Source of the DNA: Bacteroidales bacterium
GTDB taxonomy: Bacteria; Bacteroidota; Bacteroidia; Bacteroidales; 4484-276
Direction: 5' to 3'
Length of the DNA stretch: 49,011 bases
Assembly: GCA_014860585.1 (NCBI GenBank)
Contig: JACZJL010000119.1
Location: 1-49,011, forward strand
How positions within the stretch are numbered: position 1 is the stretch's first letter; each line of letters opens with the position of its first letter. This document shows, one piece after another, positions 18,101 to 25,185 of the stretch. A program made the translations under genes and the position numbers. The notes below the pieces were generated by a model. That model saw only the letters and a program-made list of their open reading frames with translations. It did not search any database and was not told where the DNA came from.

Positions 18101-19560
18101 GTATCACCGATTACACTATTGATCCAACTTAGCCAACTTAAAGCTTTATCTACCTGGTTAAAATCATAGGTAAAGAGATCATTCATGGCAAATATAAGTG
18201 CTGCCTGGAAATACTTCTTGGCGATTTCATAATCACCAGGAAAATTTGTTTGACCAAAATATATTCCAATTGCGGAATATAAATTAAAATTTTCCTCGTA
18301 TGATAAATCCTGACCTACTACTTCAGAAAAAAAATCAACTAATGTGTTGATATTTGCACAATCTAAATAAGTCCTATCTTTTGAATGCAAACTTAGAACC
18401 CTAATTCGAGCGGATTCAAGTATTTTTAAGTTACTATTTTCTTCTTGCATATAACCTACATGATAAAACAGGGAATCTGCGGTGGCTTTATGTCTTATTG
18501 CATGCTTAGAGTATGATGCAGATACTCCTGACTCAAAGACTTTAGCGATTTTTGTTTCACATATACCTAATTCTAGTAATTCATTATTGAAAAATGCTAT
18601 TGTATAAGCCTGGTAGTACATCACTAATGCTGCAACTCTCCCTCCTTTCTTTAAACTAACATCACCAATTCTTTTACAACATCTAATATATTTCATTGGT
18701 TCGGTGTCTGATTCATCTGCTGTTAGAAATTCGCCATATGGTGAAACTTGTTGATGTTGAATAGTTAGCCATGTATTGTCTTCAGTCATTTTCATAAGGT
18801 CTTGAACATACTGATCAATAGAAAACAATTCAGCAACAAAGCCAATTAACAAAGTATCATAATATGCTTTAGTCTCCAAACACCTTTCTTGCATATGAAT
18901 GTAAGATTCTGTTTTTTTTTCGATATCGTTAAGTTGTCTATTGAGATAAATTAGGTTTTGAATCTTTTCATTACTCCATGTTTCGGAATTACGAGTTAAA
19001 GAATTAATACTATCAATCACCTGCTTGAATATAATGTCTGTTTGATTAAAAAAGTTGAAGCGGGAATTATTATCATCTTCAGTAGGCAAGGGATTAAATA
19101 ATAACTCATTAAACCATTCATTAATTGGCGTTTCAGCTTCATTCAATTGTAGTGATTTGCCAGCGAATTTTATGCGAAAAGTTGAAATCCACTGTCTTAA
19201 ATAATTTTCATTAATTGAGATTGATGAATCAGAAATTGTTCCGTCCTGATTTCTGATGTAAAGATTACTTTTATTTAAATGGTTATAAAAGATTTCCTGA
19301 GCGTTTGAAACTATAAAAACTCCACCAATTAAAAAGCACATTAGAGTTAGGCGAATAATTAGTGCATTAAACATTTTCATTTTAAAATTTTATAATGATT
19401 TTCTACAATTAAAAAAATTTTGTATCAGACGATATTTATCGAAAGTAGTATCAATAGCATTCTGCACCAGAGAGCTTAGAAGAATCACAATATCCGAAGT
19501 AACATTATTCGCTTCACCTCTTCCTGATATGTTATTTCTACTTCCGCTCCTTGAAAAATT
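15139..19560. repeat. Direct repeats bracketing the sensor gene
   Basis: About 15140-15320 and 19380-19560 share a near-identical core: TTTTATAATGATTTTCTACA followed by an A-rich stretch and GTATCAGACGATATTTATCG. Similarity decays further in. The repeat encodes the last 40-50 residues of the sensor at one end and of a 92-aa ORF at the other, so the 4.2-kb sensor gene sits between direct repeats. Confidence 0.85.
15151..19380 (-). CDS. Transmembrane TPR sensor with histidine-kinase-like core and long C-terminal extension
   Basis: A 1409-residue membrane protein. It has a signal peptide (ends near VSNAQE, about residue 28), a long periplasmic helical region with TPR-like pairs (about 200-560), and a coiled coil (about 590-670). 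One membrane span follows (about 677-698, IVILSIVVSIIFLYF), then a cytoplasmic kinase-like part. A candidate phospho-acceptor is H728 in DSHDLGHVL (H732 also close). An N-box-like segment WSNVIRNTVKHGE follows, and the G-boxes are weak (NSLGTIEMATCAAYL). About 340 further residues with alternating strands and helices end in TSGRGKANN...FDKYRLIQILFNCRKSL and are unrecognised. Topology matches Bacteroidota TPR histidine kinases. It is the first large gene of the operon and the obvious donor for the three receiver proteins, although its ATPase motifs are degenerate. Confidence 0.8.
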   Translation of the reverse strand: MKMFNALIIRLTLMCFLIGGVFIVSNAQEIFYNHLNKSNLYIRNQDGTISDSSISINENYLRQWISTFRIKFAGKSLQLNEAETPINEWFNELLFNPLPTEDDNNSRFNFFNQTDIIFKQVIDSINSLTRNSETWSNEKIQNLIYLNRQLNDIEKKTESYIHMQERCLETKAYYDTLLIGFVAELFSIDQYVQDLMKMTEDNTWLTIQHQQVSPYGEFLTADESDTEPMKYIRCCKRIGDVSLKKGGRVAALVMYYQAYTIAFFNNELLELGICETKIAKVFESGVSASYSKHAIRHKATADSLFYHVGYMQEENSNLKILESARIRVLSLHSKDRTYLDCANINTLVDFFSEVVGQDLSYEENFNLYSAIGIYFGQTNFPGDYEIAKKYFQAALIFAMNDLFTYDFNQVDKALSWLSWINSVIGDTNNCIKYSDWEFSLAKKHHFEGSYAAYWFIRANYIMNCNDYQKAKEYLKNGFDFANSKNLLEGYVATLGYETAVNCYTKLYEQQRKIKYKETADYYSILLKTQQLKSLDEINQMVEIDNNFINFFIDLNSKRDFYSMKAEYDYQLDSFESEIKTKEAISKKLESEIVNNKNLLNAQNLHLDTLKSQMINDSLMKLSLMGDNNSLKNDIANLTNDIAWSSNVLKKLNKDKDNAINQKEIAEEVTSQTKKIANGIVILSIVVSIIFLYFIRRQHYKNINKKNAEMIKANSRAAISQLFARTDSHDLGHVLDAYKSFKDFNVEEADGQYRFVANSNLQKEDKLLHQEGKELLEKFTYISPSNNKFSLYPNLMGYFNLYLRTRMDFRADVATTDPNSLTTLDFYQDVFMPFNNNLIFNNRISGISDINLHYRFEILRNNIVIKNKEKVPVAIPNDILGCQAMYIIWSNVIRNTVKHGELDENEKESLVFSVNICENNDNADYYELSVFPNVFRNKDFVDDLVLKRNISFDADIWNNEEGQEGRLRDNSLGTIEMATCAAYLRKLAVTEVDNPKYKLFDKGSYQNGSSFKEDSGSFTPMIMYAYAQPQSEDGLQINQYSLGYKFYLHKPKEILVVCDQPEALSSTLISNSDKLVLSKNGIKFIKPERLVEETFNHKFLAFYGSKDDFNKFKDSITKLNSSLPKRLVHIDQTNTFENINNFTKACWREWLQQYNKSVNIFSCSRNEEIFIYPENTIDNADFNVHLFNHHEGLYGSTDDETIKKLEDGNYHEMMCGHHWTKKHLGAYLTHDRFKTSINAEQYIESVFTNVIIIDERIQKSIVVNKKKYAGKIPFTTYFNQLGVFIPSKLEDGDPDLNKTNLMEEKGKIKSYIERHIDKSSFVVIHLGILEKLLVDKKDKSDTAIDNILEEIIGKTKKNRGKIVITSGRGKANNVKQDISYVPISLMQNAIETTFDKYRLIQILFNCRKSL

Positions 19561-19668
19561 TGGCAGCAAACTCATTCTTTGAGCCTTAAGAGTACTTGAA
19601 ATCAAACTATAACTATTTAGCTGGATGTTAATAACTAACCCGCTTACTGAAGAATAAAAACTTTTCAT
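19390..19668 (-). CDS. 92-aa orphan copy of the sensor C-terminal tail
   Basis: A 92-residue ORF. Its last 45-50 residues (SGRGEANNVTSDI ... TTFDKYRLIQNFFNCRKSL) match the extreme C-terminus of the sensor. Its first 45 residues (MKSFYSSVSGLVINIQLNSY) do not. It lies just upstream of the sensor gene and has its own repeat promoter, whose -7 box ends only 4 nt before the ATG, so the transcript would be nearly leaderless. It may be the remnant of a second sensor paralogue or a small expressed tail protein. I cannot tell which. Confidence 0.5.
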   Translation of the reverse strand: MKSFYSSVSGLVINIQLNSYSLISSTLKAQRMSLLPNFSRSGSRNNISGRGEANNVTSDIVILLSSLVQNAIDTTFDKYRLIQNFFNCRKSL

Positions 19669-19672
19669 GCTG

Positions 19673-19708
19673 CAAATTTAATTTGAACAAAATTAACAGA
19701 AATTATCA
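19673..19708 (-). promoter_or_regulatory. Direct-repeat promoter upstream of the 92-aa ORF and sensor gene
   Basis: On the minus strand TGATAATTTCTGTTAAT (19692-19708) is followed after 11 nt by TAAATTTG (19673-19680), a perfect TAnnTTTG -7 box of Bacteroidota. This is the likely start of the main operon. Confidence 0.75.
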
Positions 19709-19891
19709 GAACTGAAAATAATTTCAAAGCGATGTGCCGGAGAGAAAATAGCAATTTGAATCTTTCATTACAAAAATGCTCCGCCAATTGAATTCTTGTA
19801 AAAATAGACCTTAGAAAATTCATCCCTTTTTGGTTTCAAAATAGCCCTCTTTACTGAATTTGACAGCATGATTTTCAAATTTTTAATTTGC

Positions 19892-20749
19892 TCAGTTGCG
19901 TGAAACTGCCATGAAATTACTGATCTCTTTTTTGCAGTCAAAAGAGTAGGCTTCCAACTCAGCATTGGAATCGGCAAAGTAGGTTTCCCAGAACATACGG
20001 ACATTTTCGATCTGTTTGTTTGCCAGTGGAGCGCCTTTTTCGGAAGATGTTGCACCATAAATGAACACTTTGCAGCCACTCAGATCGGGGATTTTGTTGA
20101 GATTCCGAATGTCTTCAAGTTTTTGATAAACCTGTTTTTTGCTCATTCTGCCCATTTGTGAGAATTCCAGCGCCTGGTCACGATTTTCCTGTACCATATC
20201 GCTAAAAATGATCAACACGTTTTCGTATTCATAATTGTCAGCTCCTTTTGCGGAGTTTTGTAATTTATCCAGCACTGAAAGGTAGCTTCTTTCGCGTGTG
20301 ATTAAAGTTGTTGCACTGATTAATGCATTTATTATGTCTGTGTAATTTCCACATTCTTTGCGCTGATCACGCTTTATCATTATTTGGTCAGTGACTGAAC
20401 GACTGATGGTATCAACCAAAAACCGGTGAAGCCTTGCTTTGACGGAATTTTCAATATTGTTCATGCCATCTTTAGCGTTGGAGAAATTGATTTTATCCAG
20501 ATCAACCGAAAACACGCGTTCCGCTTTTGTCAGGGCACATTCGTCAATAAACTGAATAGTCAGGCGGTCGTATCTGCCTAAATTGGGAACAATCGAATTT
20601 ACAATGATGTCCAGGTAACGATTCAACAATTGCTCACTGATACTTCTTGAGTTGTCGAGCAAAATAATGTAGTTGTGTCTTTTTTCAGAATTGCATGATG
20701 TTGCAATAACCAGTGTACAGATCAAAATCAGAATGATGAACTTTTTCAT
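19892..20749 (-). CDS. vWA-domain lipoprotein
   Basis: A 285-residue protein with a lipoprotein signal (MKKFIILILICTLVIATSC, Cys about residue 19), so it is probably anchored in a membrane facing the periplasm or outside. The rest is a von Willebrand factor A domain: the MIDAS DxSxS motif in ILLDNSRSIS, the downstream Thr in CGNYTDI, and the Asp in VLIIFSDMVQ. It would bind a metal-dependent protein partner. It forms a two-gene unit with the membrane protein upstream (19-bp gap). Relation to the sensor operon is suggested only by adjacency, strand and shared promoter repeats. Confidence 0.85.
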   Translation of the reverse strand: MKKFIILILICTLVIATSCNSEKRHNYIILLDNSRSISEQLLNRYLDIIVNSIVPNLGRYDRLTIQFIDECALTKAERVFSVDLDKINFSNAKDGMNNIENSVKARLHRFLVDTISRSVTDQIMIKRDQRKECGNYTDIINALISATTLITRERSYLSVLDKLQNSAKGADNYEYENVLIIFSDMVQENRDQALEFSQMGRMSKKQVYQKLEDIRNLNKIPDLSGCKVFIYGATSSEKGAPLANKQIENVRMFWETYFADSNAELEAYSFDCKKEISNFMAVSRN

Positions 20750-20768
20750 AACCTATTGATTATCATTA

Positions 20769-21785
20769 TTAATTGAACACCTCTTTAAAGCGAACATCCA
20801 ATTCCTGGTTCTCCATGGATGGAACAAGGATAGTCGGATTGACAGGTTCAGGAAGGATAGCGTCTTTATTGTACCTCTTGATGGCTTCACTGATAAAGCG
20901 TTCCTGATTTTCAGCAAAATGTCCAGATAGACTTTCTTGAGGAAAGCCATGCTTTGTGTTATAGTTCTCCTTGTAAGTTTTAAATTCGTTGAAAATGGCC
21001 CAAAGTTCCTGACCTCTTTGTTTAAAGTGATTTTCCATTCGCTGAAGGTTCATGCGAATCCGATTTCCCATCCTGGCTATCAAATTGCGAAGATTATTAA
21101 TCTTTAGCGTGTTAATGTAAGGGCTGTAATACCTCCTGCGTTCGTAGGCAAAATAGCCGGCAATTACCGGCAAAAGCATGCCCACTGTAATCATAAGTGT
21201 AGTAATGAATCCGGAATTGCCCCCTTCGATTTGCTCACCCCGGAGTTTGCAAAGGCTAAACATCCCGGCTTCATAGATTATCGCTCCTGGGATCAGGAAG
21301 AAGAAAAGTTTCTTCCAGTTGCGTGGTTCAACATCTTCCCTCTTGTATCCGTTTTCATTGATAATCTGTAGGTACAGGTTTCTGAAAAGTGGGATCGAGA
21401 CCCACGTGATTACCAATGAAAAAATGACCTGGGCAATAATTGCAAGCCAACCGGAAAAGTTGAAAATCGCTTTCGCTGCAAAGAAGTTAAAGAATCCCTC
21501 TGCAATGATGACACACCTTTCAATTAAGGTATAATTACGGATTTCTTTCTGTAAGGTTGCAAAATCATCCGCATCAATTACCTGATATTGCAATCTGGTG
21601 TTGAGTTCTTTTGTCAGTTGTGTAATCTTACCGGAAAGTTGCTCGTTACGCTTTTTCAAGCGCCTTGCTAAACGCAGGGTACTGCGCATTATCCAGTTCA
21701 TACATTGTTGAGCGAAAGCTTTTAAACCCTCCTGGTTGCGAAACCATTGATTGAATCTTAAACGGAAGTACTGATGTCTTAGCAT
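20769..21785 (-). CDS. Membrane protein of unknown function
   Basis: A 338-residue protein with three or four hydrophobic segments in the middle (FFNFFAAKAIFNFSGWLAII, AQVIFSLVITWVSIPLF, FFFLIPGAIIYEAGMF, MITVGMLLPVIAGYFAY). These are flanked by basic helical ends (RLARRLKKRNEQLSGK and RIRMNLQRMENHFKQRG). No family is recognised. It precedes the vWA lipoprotein gene by 19 bp and has two repeat promoters upstream, so it is the first gene of that unit. A complex with the vWA lipoprotein is plausible. Confidence 0.75.
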   Translation of the reverse strand: MLRHQYFRLRFNQWFRNQEGLKAFAQQCMNWIMRSTLRLARRLKKRNEQLSGKITQLTKELNTRLQYQVIDADDFATLQKEIRNYTLIERCVIIAEGFFNFFAAKAIFNFSGWLAIIAQVIFSLVITWVSIPLFRNLYLQIINENGYKREDVEPRNWKKLFFFLIPGAIIYEAGMFSLCKLRGEQIEGGNSGFITTLMITVGMLLPVIAGYFAYERRRYYSPYINTLKINNLRNLIARMGNRIRMNLQRMENHFKQRGQELWAIFNEFKTYKENYNTKHGFPQESLSGHFAENQERFISEAIKRYNKDAILPEPVNPTILVPSMENQELDVRFKEVFN

Positions 21786-21824
21786 AATGTGTAATTTTTA
21801 AAGGTTAGTATTTCTATTTCGTTT

Positions 21825-21860
21825 CAAAACTATATGTTAACTTATTATCAGAAATTATCA
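21825..21860 (-). promoter_or_regulatory. Direct-repeat promoter of the membrane/vWA gene pair
   Basis: On the minus strand TGATAATTTCTGATAAT (21844-21860), 11 nt, then TAGTTTTG (21825-21832), a TAnnTTTG box. The box lies about 40 bp before the ATG of the 338-aa gene. No TTTG -33 element is present. The direct repeat takes its place. Confidence 0.75.
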
Positions 21861-21917
21861 ATTTTTGCGCTACTGGCCAACAAGCTTTAACATGATCCAG
21901 GAAAATTCTTAATACGG

Positions 21918-21953
21918 CAAATTTATGTGTGATCAAATTATCAGAAATTATCA
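21918..21953 (-). promoter_or_regulatory. Second direct-repeat promoter upstream of the membrane/vWA pair
   Basis: On the minus strand TGATAATTTCTGATAAT (21937-21953), 11 nt, then TAAATTTG (21918-21925), identical in layout to the copy 93 bp downstream. It may be a tandem promoter or the leftover of a lost gene. Confidence 0.7.
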
Positions 21954-22305
21954 GAAAGAAACTAATTTCAAAGTTTTATCAGGAGCATCTTTTACTTTTA
22001 CCAAGTTCCAATCTAGTTAGGCTCAGATTCCAGTTAACTTCGGGACCACCCGGAACTGGCTTGGGTTAAACTCCTCAAATTTGCGGTGTTGTATCGAATC
22101 AAATACGATTTCATCACGGGTCGGTTAGCAGCAGGAAGACTTGAAAGCTAAACTAGCCCATGCTCCATTTTCGGATTTCGTAATACCACATCTGAAAATA
22201 CACGTAATTCAATCGTTGTTGCCCAAACAGACACTTTCGCTTCCATGCTTAATACTCCCATTTCTCACTGCTGAGAAATCACCTATTTTCGCCATGATAA
22301 TTTCA
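21954..22305. other. Gene-poor stretch
   Basis: About 350 bp between the promoter repeats and the first phased array. Only short frames without recognisable sequence are present. Confidence 0.4.
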
Positions 22306-22392
22306 TCAGGACATTTTGATCAAAACATCAAGACATTTTTTTATTTTCTCAAGACATGTTGATCAAAACATCAAGACATTTTTAACTAATTG
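22306..22392. repeat. Phased repeat array A
   Basis: Four units of the form TCAAGACATTTT start at 22306, 22328, 22349 and 22371, a spacing of 22, 21 and 22 bp (two helical turns). Units 1 and 3 continue with GATCAAAACA. The array is followed by AACTAATTGATTAACAGTGC. Confidence 0.85.
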
Positions 22393-22586
22393 ATTAACAG
22401 TGCTGACGGAAGCCATTTTCTAAAACATATTTTTTAATGACTTTTGCCGCTCTCCTGTTTTGTGCATCGGGGCGCCCAACAGAACAAATGCTACAAAAAG
22501 AATAAAGTTGGCTTGCCTGATTTTTCTTTTGGTTTACAAATGTTTCGTAAGCTTCTGGTAAATGTGCCGGCACCGTCACCATGCTT

Positions 22587-22628
22587 CTTTTTACTTTCTT
22601 TTGGATTAAGCCAAAAGAAAGTAAAAAG
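22587..22628. repeat. Perfect 18-bp inverted repeat
   Basis: CTTTTTACTTTCTTTTGG and its exact reverse complement are separated by ATTAAG. There is no gene close by on either side. It looks like one of the small palindromic repeats scattered in such genomes rather than an operon terminator. Confidence 0.75.
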
Positions 22629-22980
22629 TACTGGTATATCTATCCTGGACCCAGCAAGCTGTTTTAGGAAAAATGCAAAAGAAACCTCTCAGCAAGGCTT
22701 AGGGCTGCCATCCCGCTCCCTTCGGTCGGGGCTGGCATCCCATCGCCAGGGAAGCACGCTCTTCAGGGATGCACGCCCCGAAGCGCTTGTCCGACTCGAA
22801 AGCATTGAGAGTCGGAGATTGTTCCTTAGGAACGCCTTTGATGCAACCCTAAGTGGTTGTCTCCGGCATCTTTCCAAAAAACTTCCTCTTCTGTATCCGT
22901 GAAAGAAAACACCATTTTCCATTCCAATGGAGACCAGCTCAGAACCCGTTGAAAAAATCACCCTGACAACTTAAATTTTC

Positions 22981-23070
22981 TCAAGTCATGCCGGTAAAAA
23001 CATCAGGACATTTTATGATTTACTCAAGATATTTTGGCTAAAATCTCAAGACATTTTTAACCTGTTGATT
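22981..23070. repeat. Phased repeat array B
   Basis: Four degenerate TCAAGACATTTT units start at 22981, 23003, 23024 and 23046, again 22, 21 and 22 bp apart and in the same orientation as array A. It is followed by AACCTGTTGATTACCAGTGC, matching the flank of array A. Confidence 0.8.
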
Positions 23071-23790
23071 ACCAGTGCATGGCGATAACCTAAAAATAGC
23101 CAGTTGGTTTTCATGATGGCAGAGATTTTATCAGTCATTCAGGCAAAAAACCGAACTTTACTGCTGGTAATGCAACTTTTGACCAGACACACTCAACATC
23201 TAGCAACCACATACTTATTTTTAATTGATACAAATTAGACTTGATTGAAAGTAAATGGCAACAATTTCAAAACTTCCTGCTATTTTCGCTCACTGAAAAA
23301 ATGACTAAAAGGTCATAACGTGCCGGCACAGATTTACGTAATGTTTATTTTCGATCAAATGTGCCCTGAAGCCTTGTTAGCAAAGGCTTTGCGTTGGATC
23401 ACCGGATGTGACTGACGGAGCGGTGCTGTGCCGGAAAGGATTGTTTTTGTTGTAAAATGAGTCTCAAAAAAGATGGACATTTTTTCAATCAAACTGATGA
23501 AAAACCGAAATTTCCGGGCACTGCAACCGGATGAAATCCGGCAGGATGACACATTCAGAACCCGACCCGAGCTCTGGTTGGTGAATTTGGTATCTCGCCA
23601 TAACTCCGGCAGCAAGGCAACCATCTGCGCCCAATTAACCACTGAGGCTAAAGAAAGAGTCATCAGCCCGCCGGCCCAAACCGCCGGTAAACCGAAGACA
23701 AAAACACTGGAAAGTGACAGGTTTATGAGGATATTTTGCTCGTTTCCGGAAAAAGTATTGGGCGATAGTGGAACGATGACCAGACGAAAA
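23071..23790. other. Gene-poor stretch before the recombinase remnant
   Basis: Only unsupported open frames are present. One plus-strand frame opens at 23473 and runs into the recombinase fragment, but its first 100 codons look like non-coding DNA. Confidence 0.4.
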
Positions 23791-23988
23791 ACCAGGACAG
23801 AGATCATTACCTTAAAAAAGATGGTTCATCACAGTACTGCCAGGCATCATTCCGAAAGCGGCGCTGAACTGAGGTACATCCGGGAACGGTTAGGGCACAA
23901 GAGCAGTAAAATCACTGAAATTTACACCCATGTAACCATGAAAAGTTTAAGTAACATCAAAAATCCCACGGATGATTTTGACATTTGA
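23791..23988 (+). pseudogene. C-terminal remnant of a tyrosine recombinase (integrase)
   Basis: The last 60 or so codons match the end of Xer/phage-type tyrosine recombinases. ESGAELRYIRERLGHKSSKI gives the helix, the GH box and the KSSK turn, and TEIYTHV carries the catalytic Tyr. The box II region is decayed (MVHHSTARHHSESG in place of HxLRHSFATH), and the catalytic domain upstream is missing. It is a broken integrase, marking past insertion of a mobile element at this junction. Confidence 0.75.
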
Positions 23989-24099
23989 AATAAAAACAAC
24001 AAAAGGTACACATAGCCAACCCAATTCAGAAATAATGTTGAACGGAGGTTGGTTTATAAACGAGTTAGTTGCAATGAGGAAATTCAATGTTGAAAAGTT

Positions 24100-25185
24100 A
24101 TGATTTGTAGCTATAGTAGAGCAAAGTATATCAGTAGTAAGGGTGAAGATCCATATGGAATTGAAATGATGGAAGAAGAATATGTTAGACTAGTAACATT
24201 CGAAAAAGATAGAGAGTATACAAATGATGAGAAAGAATTAATACAAATGTTTGATTATTTATCTCAATCGGATATTGATTCTATCTTACATGAATTTAAA
24301 TTTAAATGTTTAGCCTCAATTATTCATCAACAAATAGAAATGTATAAAACATGCTTTTATTGCAATTCTTTATTACATAAAGAGACACTAGTTAGCAAGG
24401 GGGAACAAGTCGGAATTCTCTACGAAAGTTGGAAAGGTGATTCAATAACAGATATTGTTTATTCATGCAATAATTGTGGCTGGTGGGTTATACACCGCAA
24501 ATACTGTCATGAGGGTGGAATATTTACACTTGACAATGACAAAAGCCTCTATATTGTTGGTTCTGTGATGGATTACAATATCCATGATATCAATATACCA
24601 ATAAAACTAGCAAGAAACTACTTAAAAAAAAATCCAAAAGATTTAGCAAATATTAACCCATTCCGATTTGAATTATTGATAAAGGATTGCTTTGAGGACC
24701 TTTATGGAAATTGTGAAATTGTACATATGGGGTATAGAAAAGACAGAGGAATTGATTTGAAAATAATACGAAATAATAAGAAAACAGTTTTAGTACAAGT
24801 GAAGAGACGAGCAGATTATTCAAAAAATGAGGGTGTTGATGTTGTTCGAAGTTTGAATGGGGTTTTGTTTAGAGAAGGACTATCTGAAGGAATAATAGTT
24901 ACTACAGCTAAAGGATTCACTAAGGATGCTATTTCGGAAACACAAGTTATGCCAAAATATGAGACATACTCAATGAAGTTGTTTTCTTTTGACAACATAA
25001 TAGACTTACTTAATCTATCAGAAATAAACCCGTATCTCCCATGGGAGAAATTTTATAATAGAAAGGCATTTAGTAATATGGATGTTGGAAATCTAATCTG
25101 TACTTTTCAGAACGACTCTACTGACTATAAAACAATCCTTGTTGAAGATGTAGATATGCCAATTGTTCGCTCTAAGTATCTATAA
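24100..25185 (+). CDS. Mrr-like restriction endonuclease
   Basis: A 361-residue protein. The middle (about 90-130) has two CxxC knuckles (CFYCN and CNNCGW), a likely zinc ribbon. Residues about 185-275 form an Mrr-type PD-(D/E)xK nuclease: E191 in FRFELLI, D219 in RGIDLKI, Q233-V-K235 in VLVQVKRRA, then GIIVTTAKGFTKDA. Mrr-family enzymes cut modified or foreign DNA. It stands alone in AT-rich DNA, directly after the integrase remnant and before other defence-type genes, and was probably acquired laterally. Target modification cannot be read from sequence. Confidence 0.85.
   Translation: MICSYSRAKYISSKGEDPYGIEMMEEEYVRLVTFEKDREYTNDEKELIQMFDYLSQSDIDSILHEFKFKCLASIIHQQIEMYKTCFYCNSLLHKETLVSKGEQVGILYESWKGDSITDIVYSCNNCGWWVIHRKYCHEGGIFTLDNDKSLYIVGSVMDYNIHDINIPIKLARNYLKKNPKDLANINPFRFELLIKDCFEDLYGNCEIVHMGYRKDRGIDLKIIRNNKKTVLVQVKRRADYSKNEGVDVVRSLNGVLFREGLSEGIIVTTAKGFTKDAISETQVMPKYETYSMKLFSFDNIIDLLNLSEINPYLPWEKFYNRKAFSNMDVGNLICTFQNDSTDYKTILVEDVDMPIVRSKYL

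Noticed and set aside
19768-20079. 103-codon minus-strand frame overlapping the vWA gene
   Set aside because: Alternative frame of the vWA lipoprotein gene, whose MIDAS motifs fix the correct frame.
22141-22961. Open frames of 62-152 codons in the phased-array region
   Set aside because: They run through the 18-bp inverted repeat and GC-rich repeat DNA. The translations are low-complexity and unlike any protein family.
22306-23070. CRISPR array
   Set aside because: Units are only about 12 nt conserved with a 21-22 bp period, there are no unique spacers of 30 nt and no cas genes.
22306-23070. Terminal inverted repeats of a Tn7-like transposon
   Set aside because: Both arrays have the same orientation, whereas transposon ends should be inverted, and no tns genes are visible.
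23473-23790. N-terminal part of the 171-codon frame that ends in the recombinase fragment
   Set aside because: Sequence before about 23790 does not resemble a recombinase. The frame is probably open by chance.
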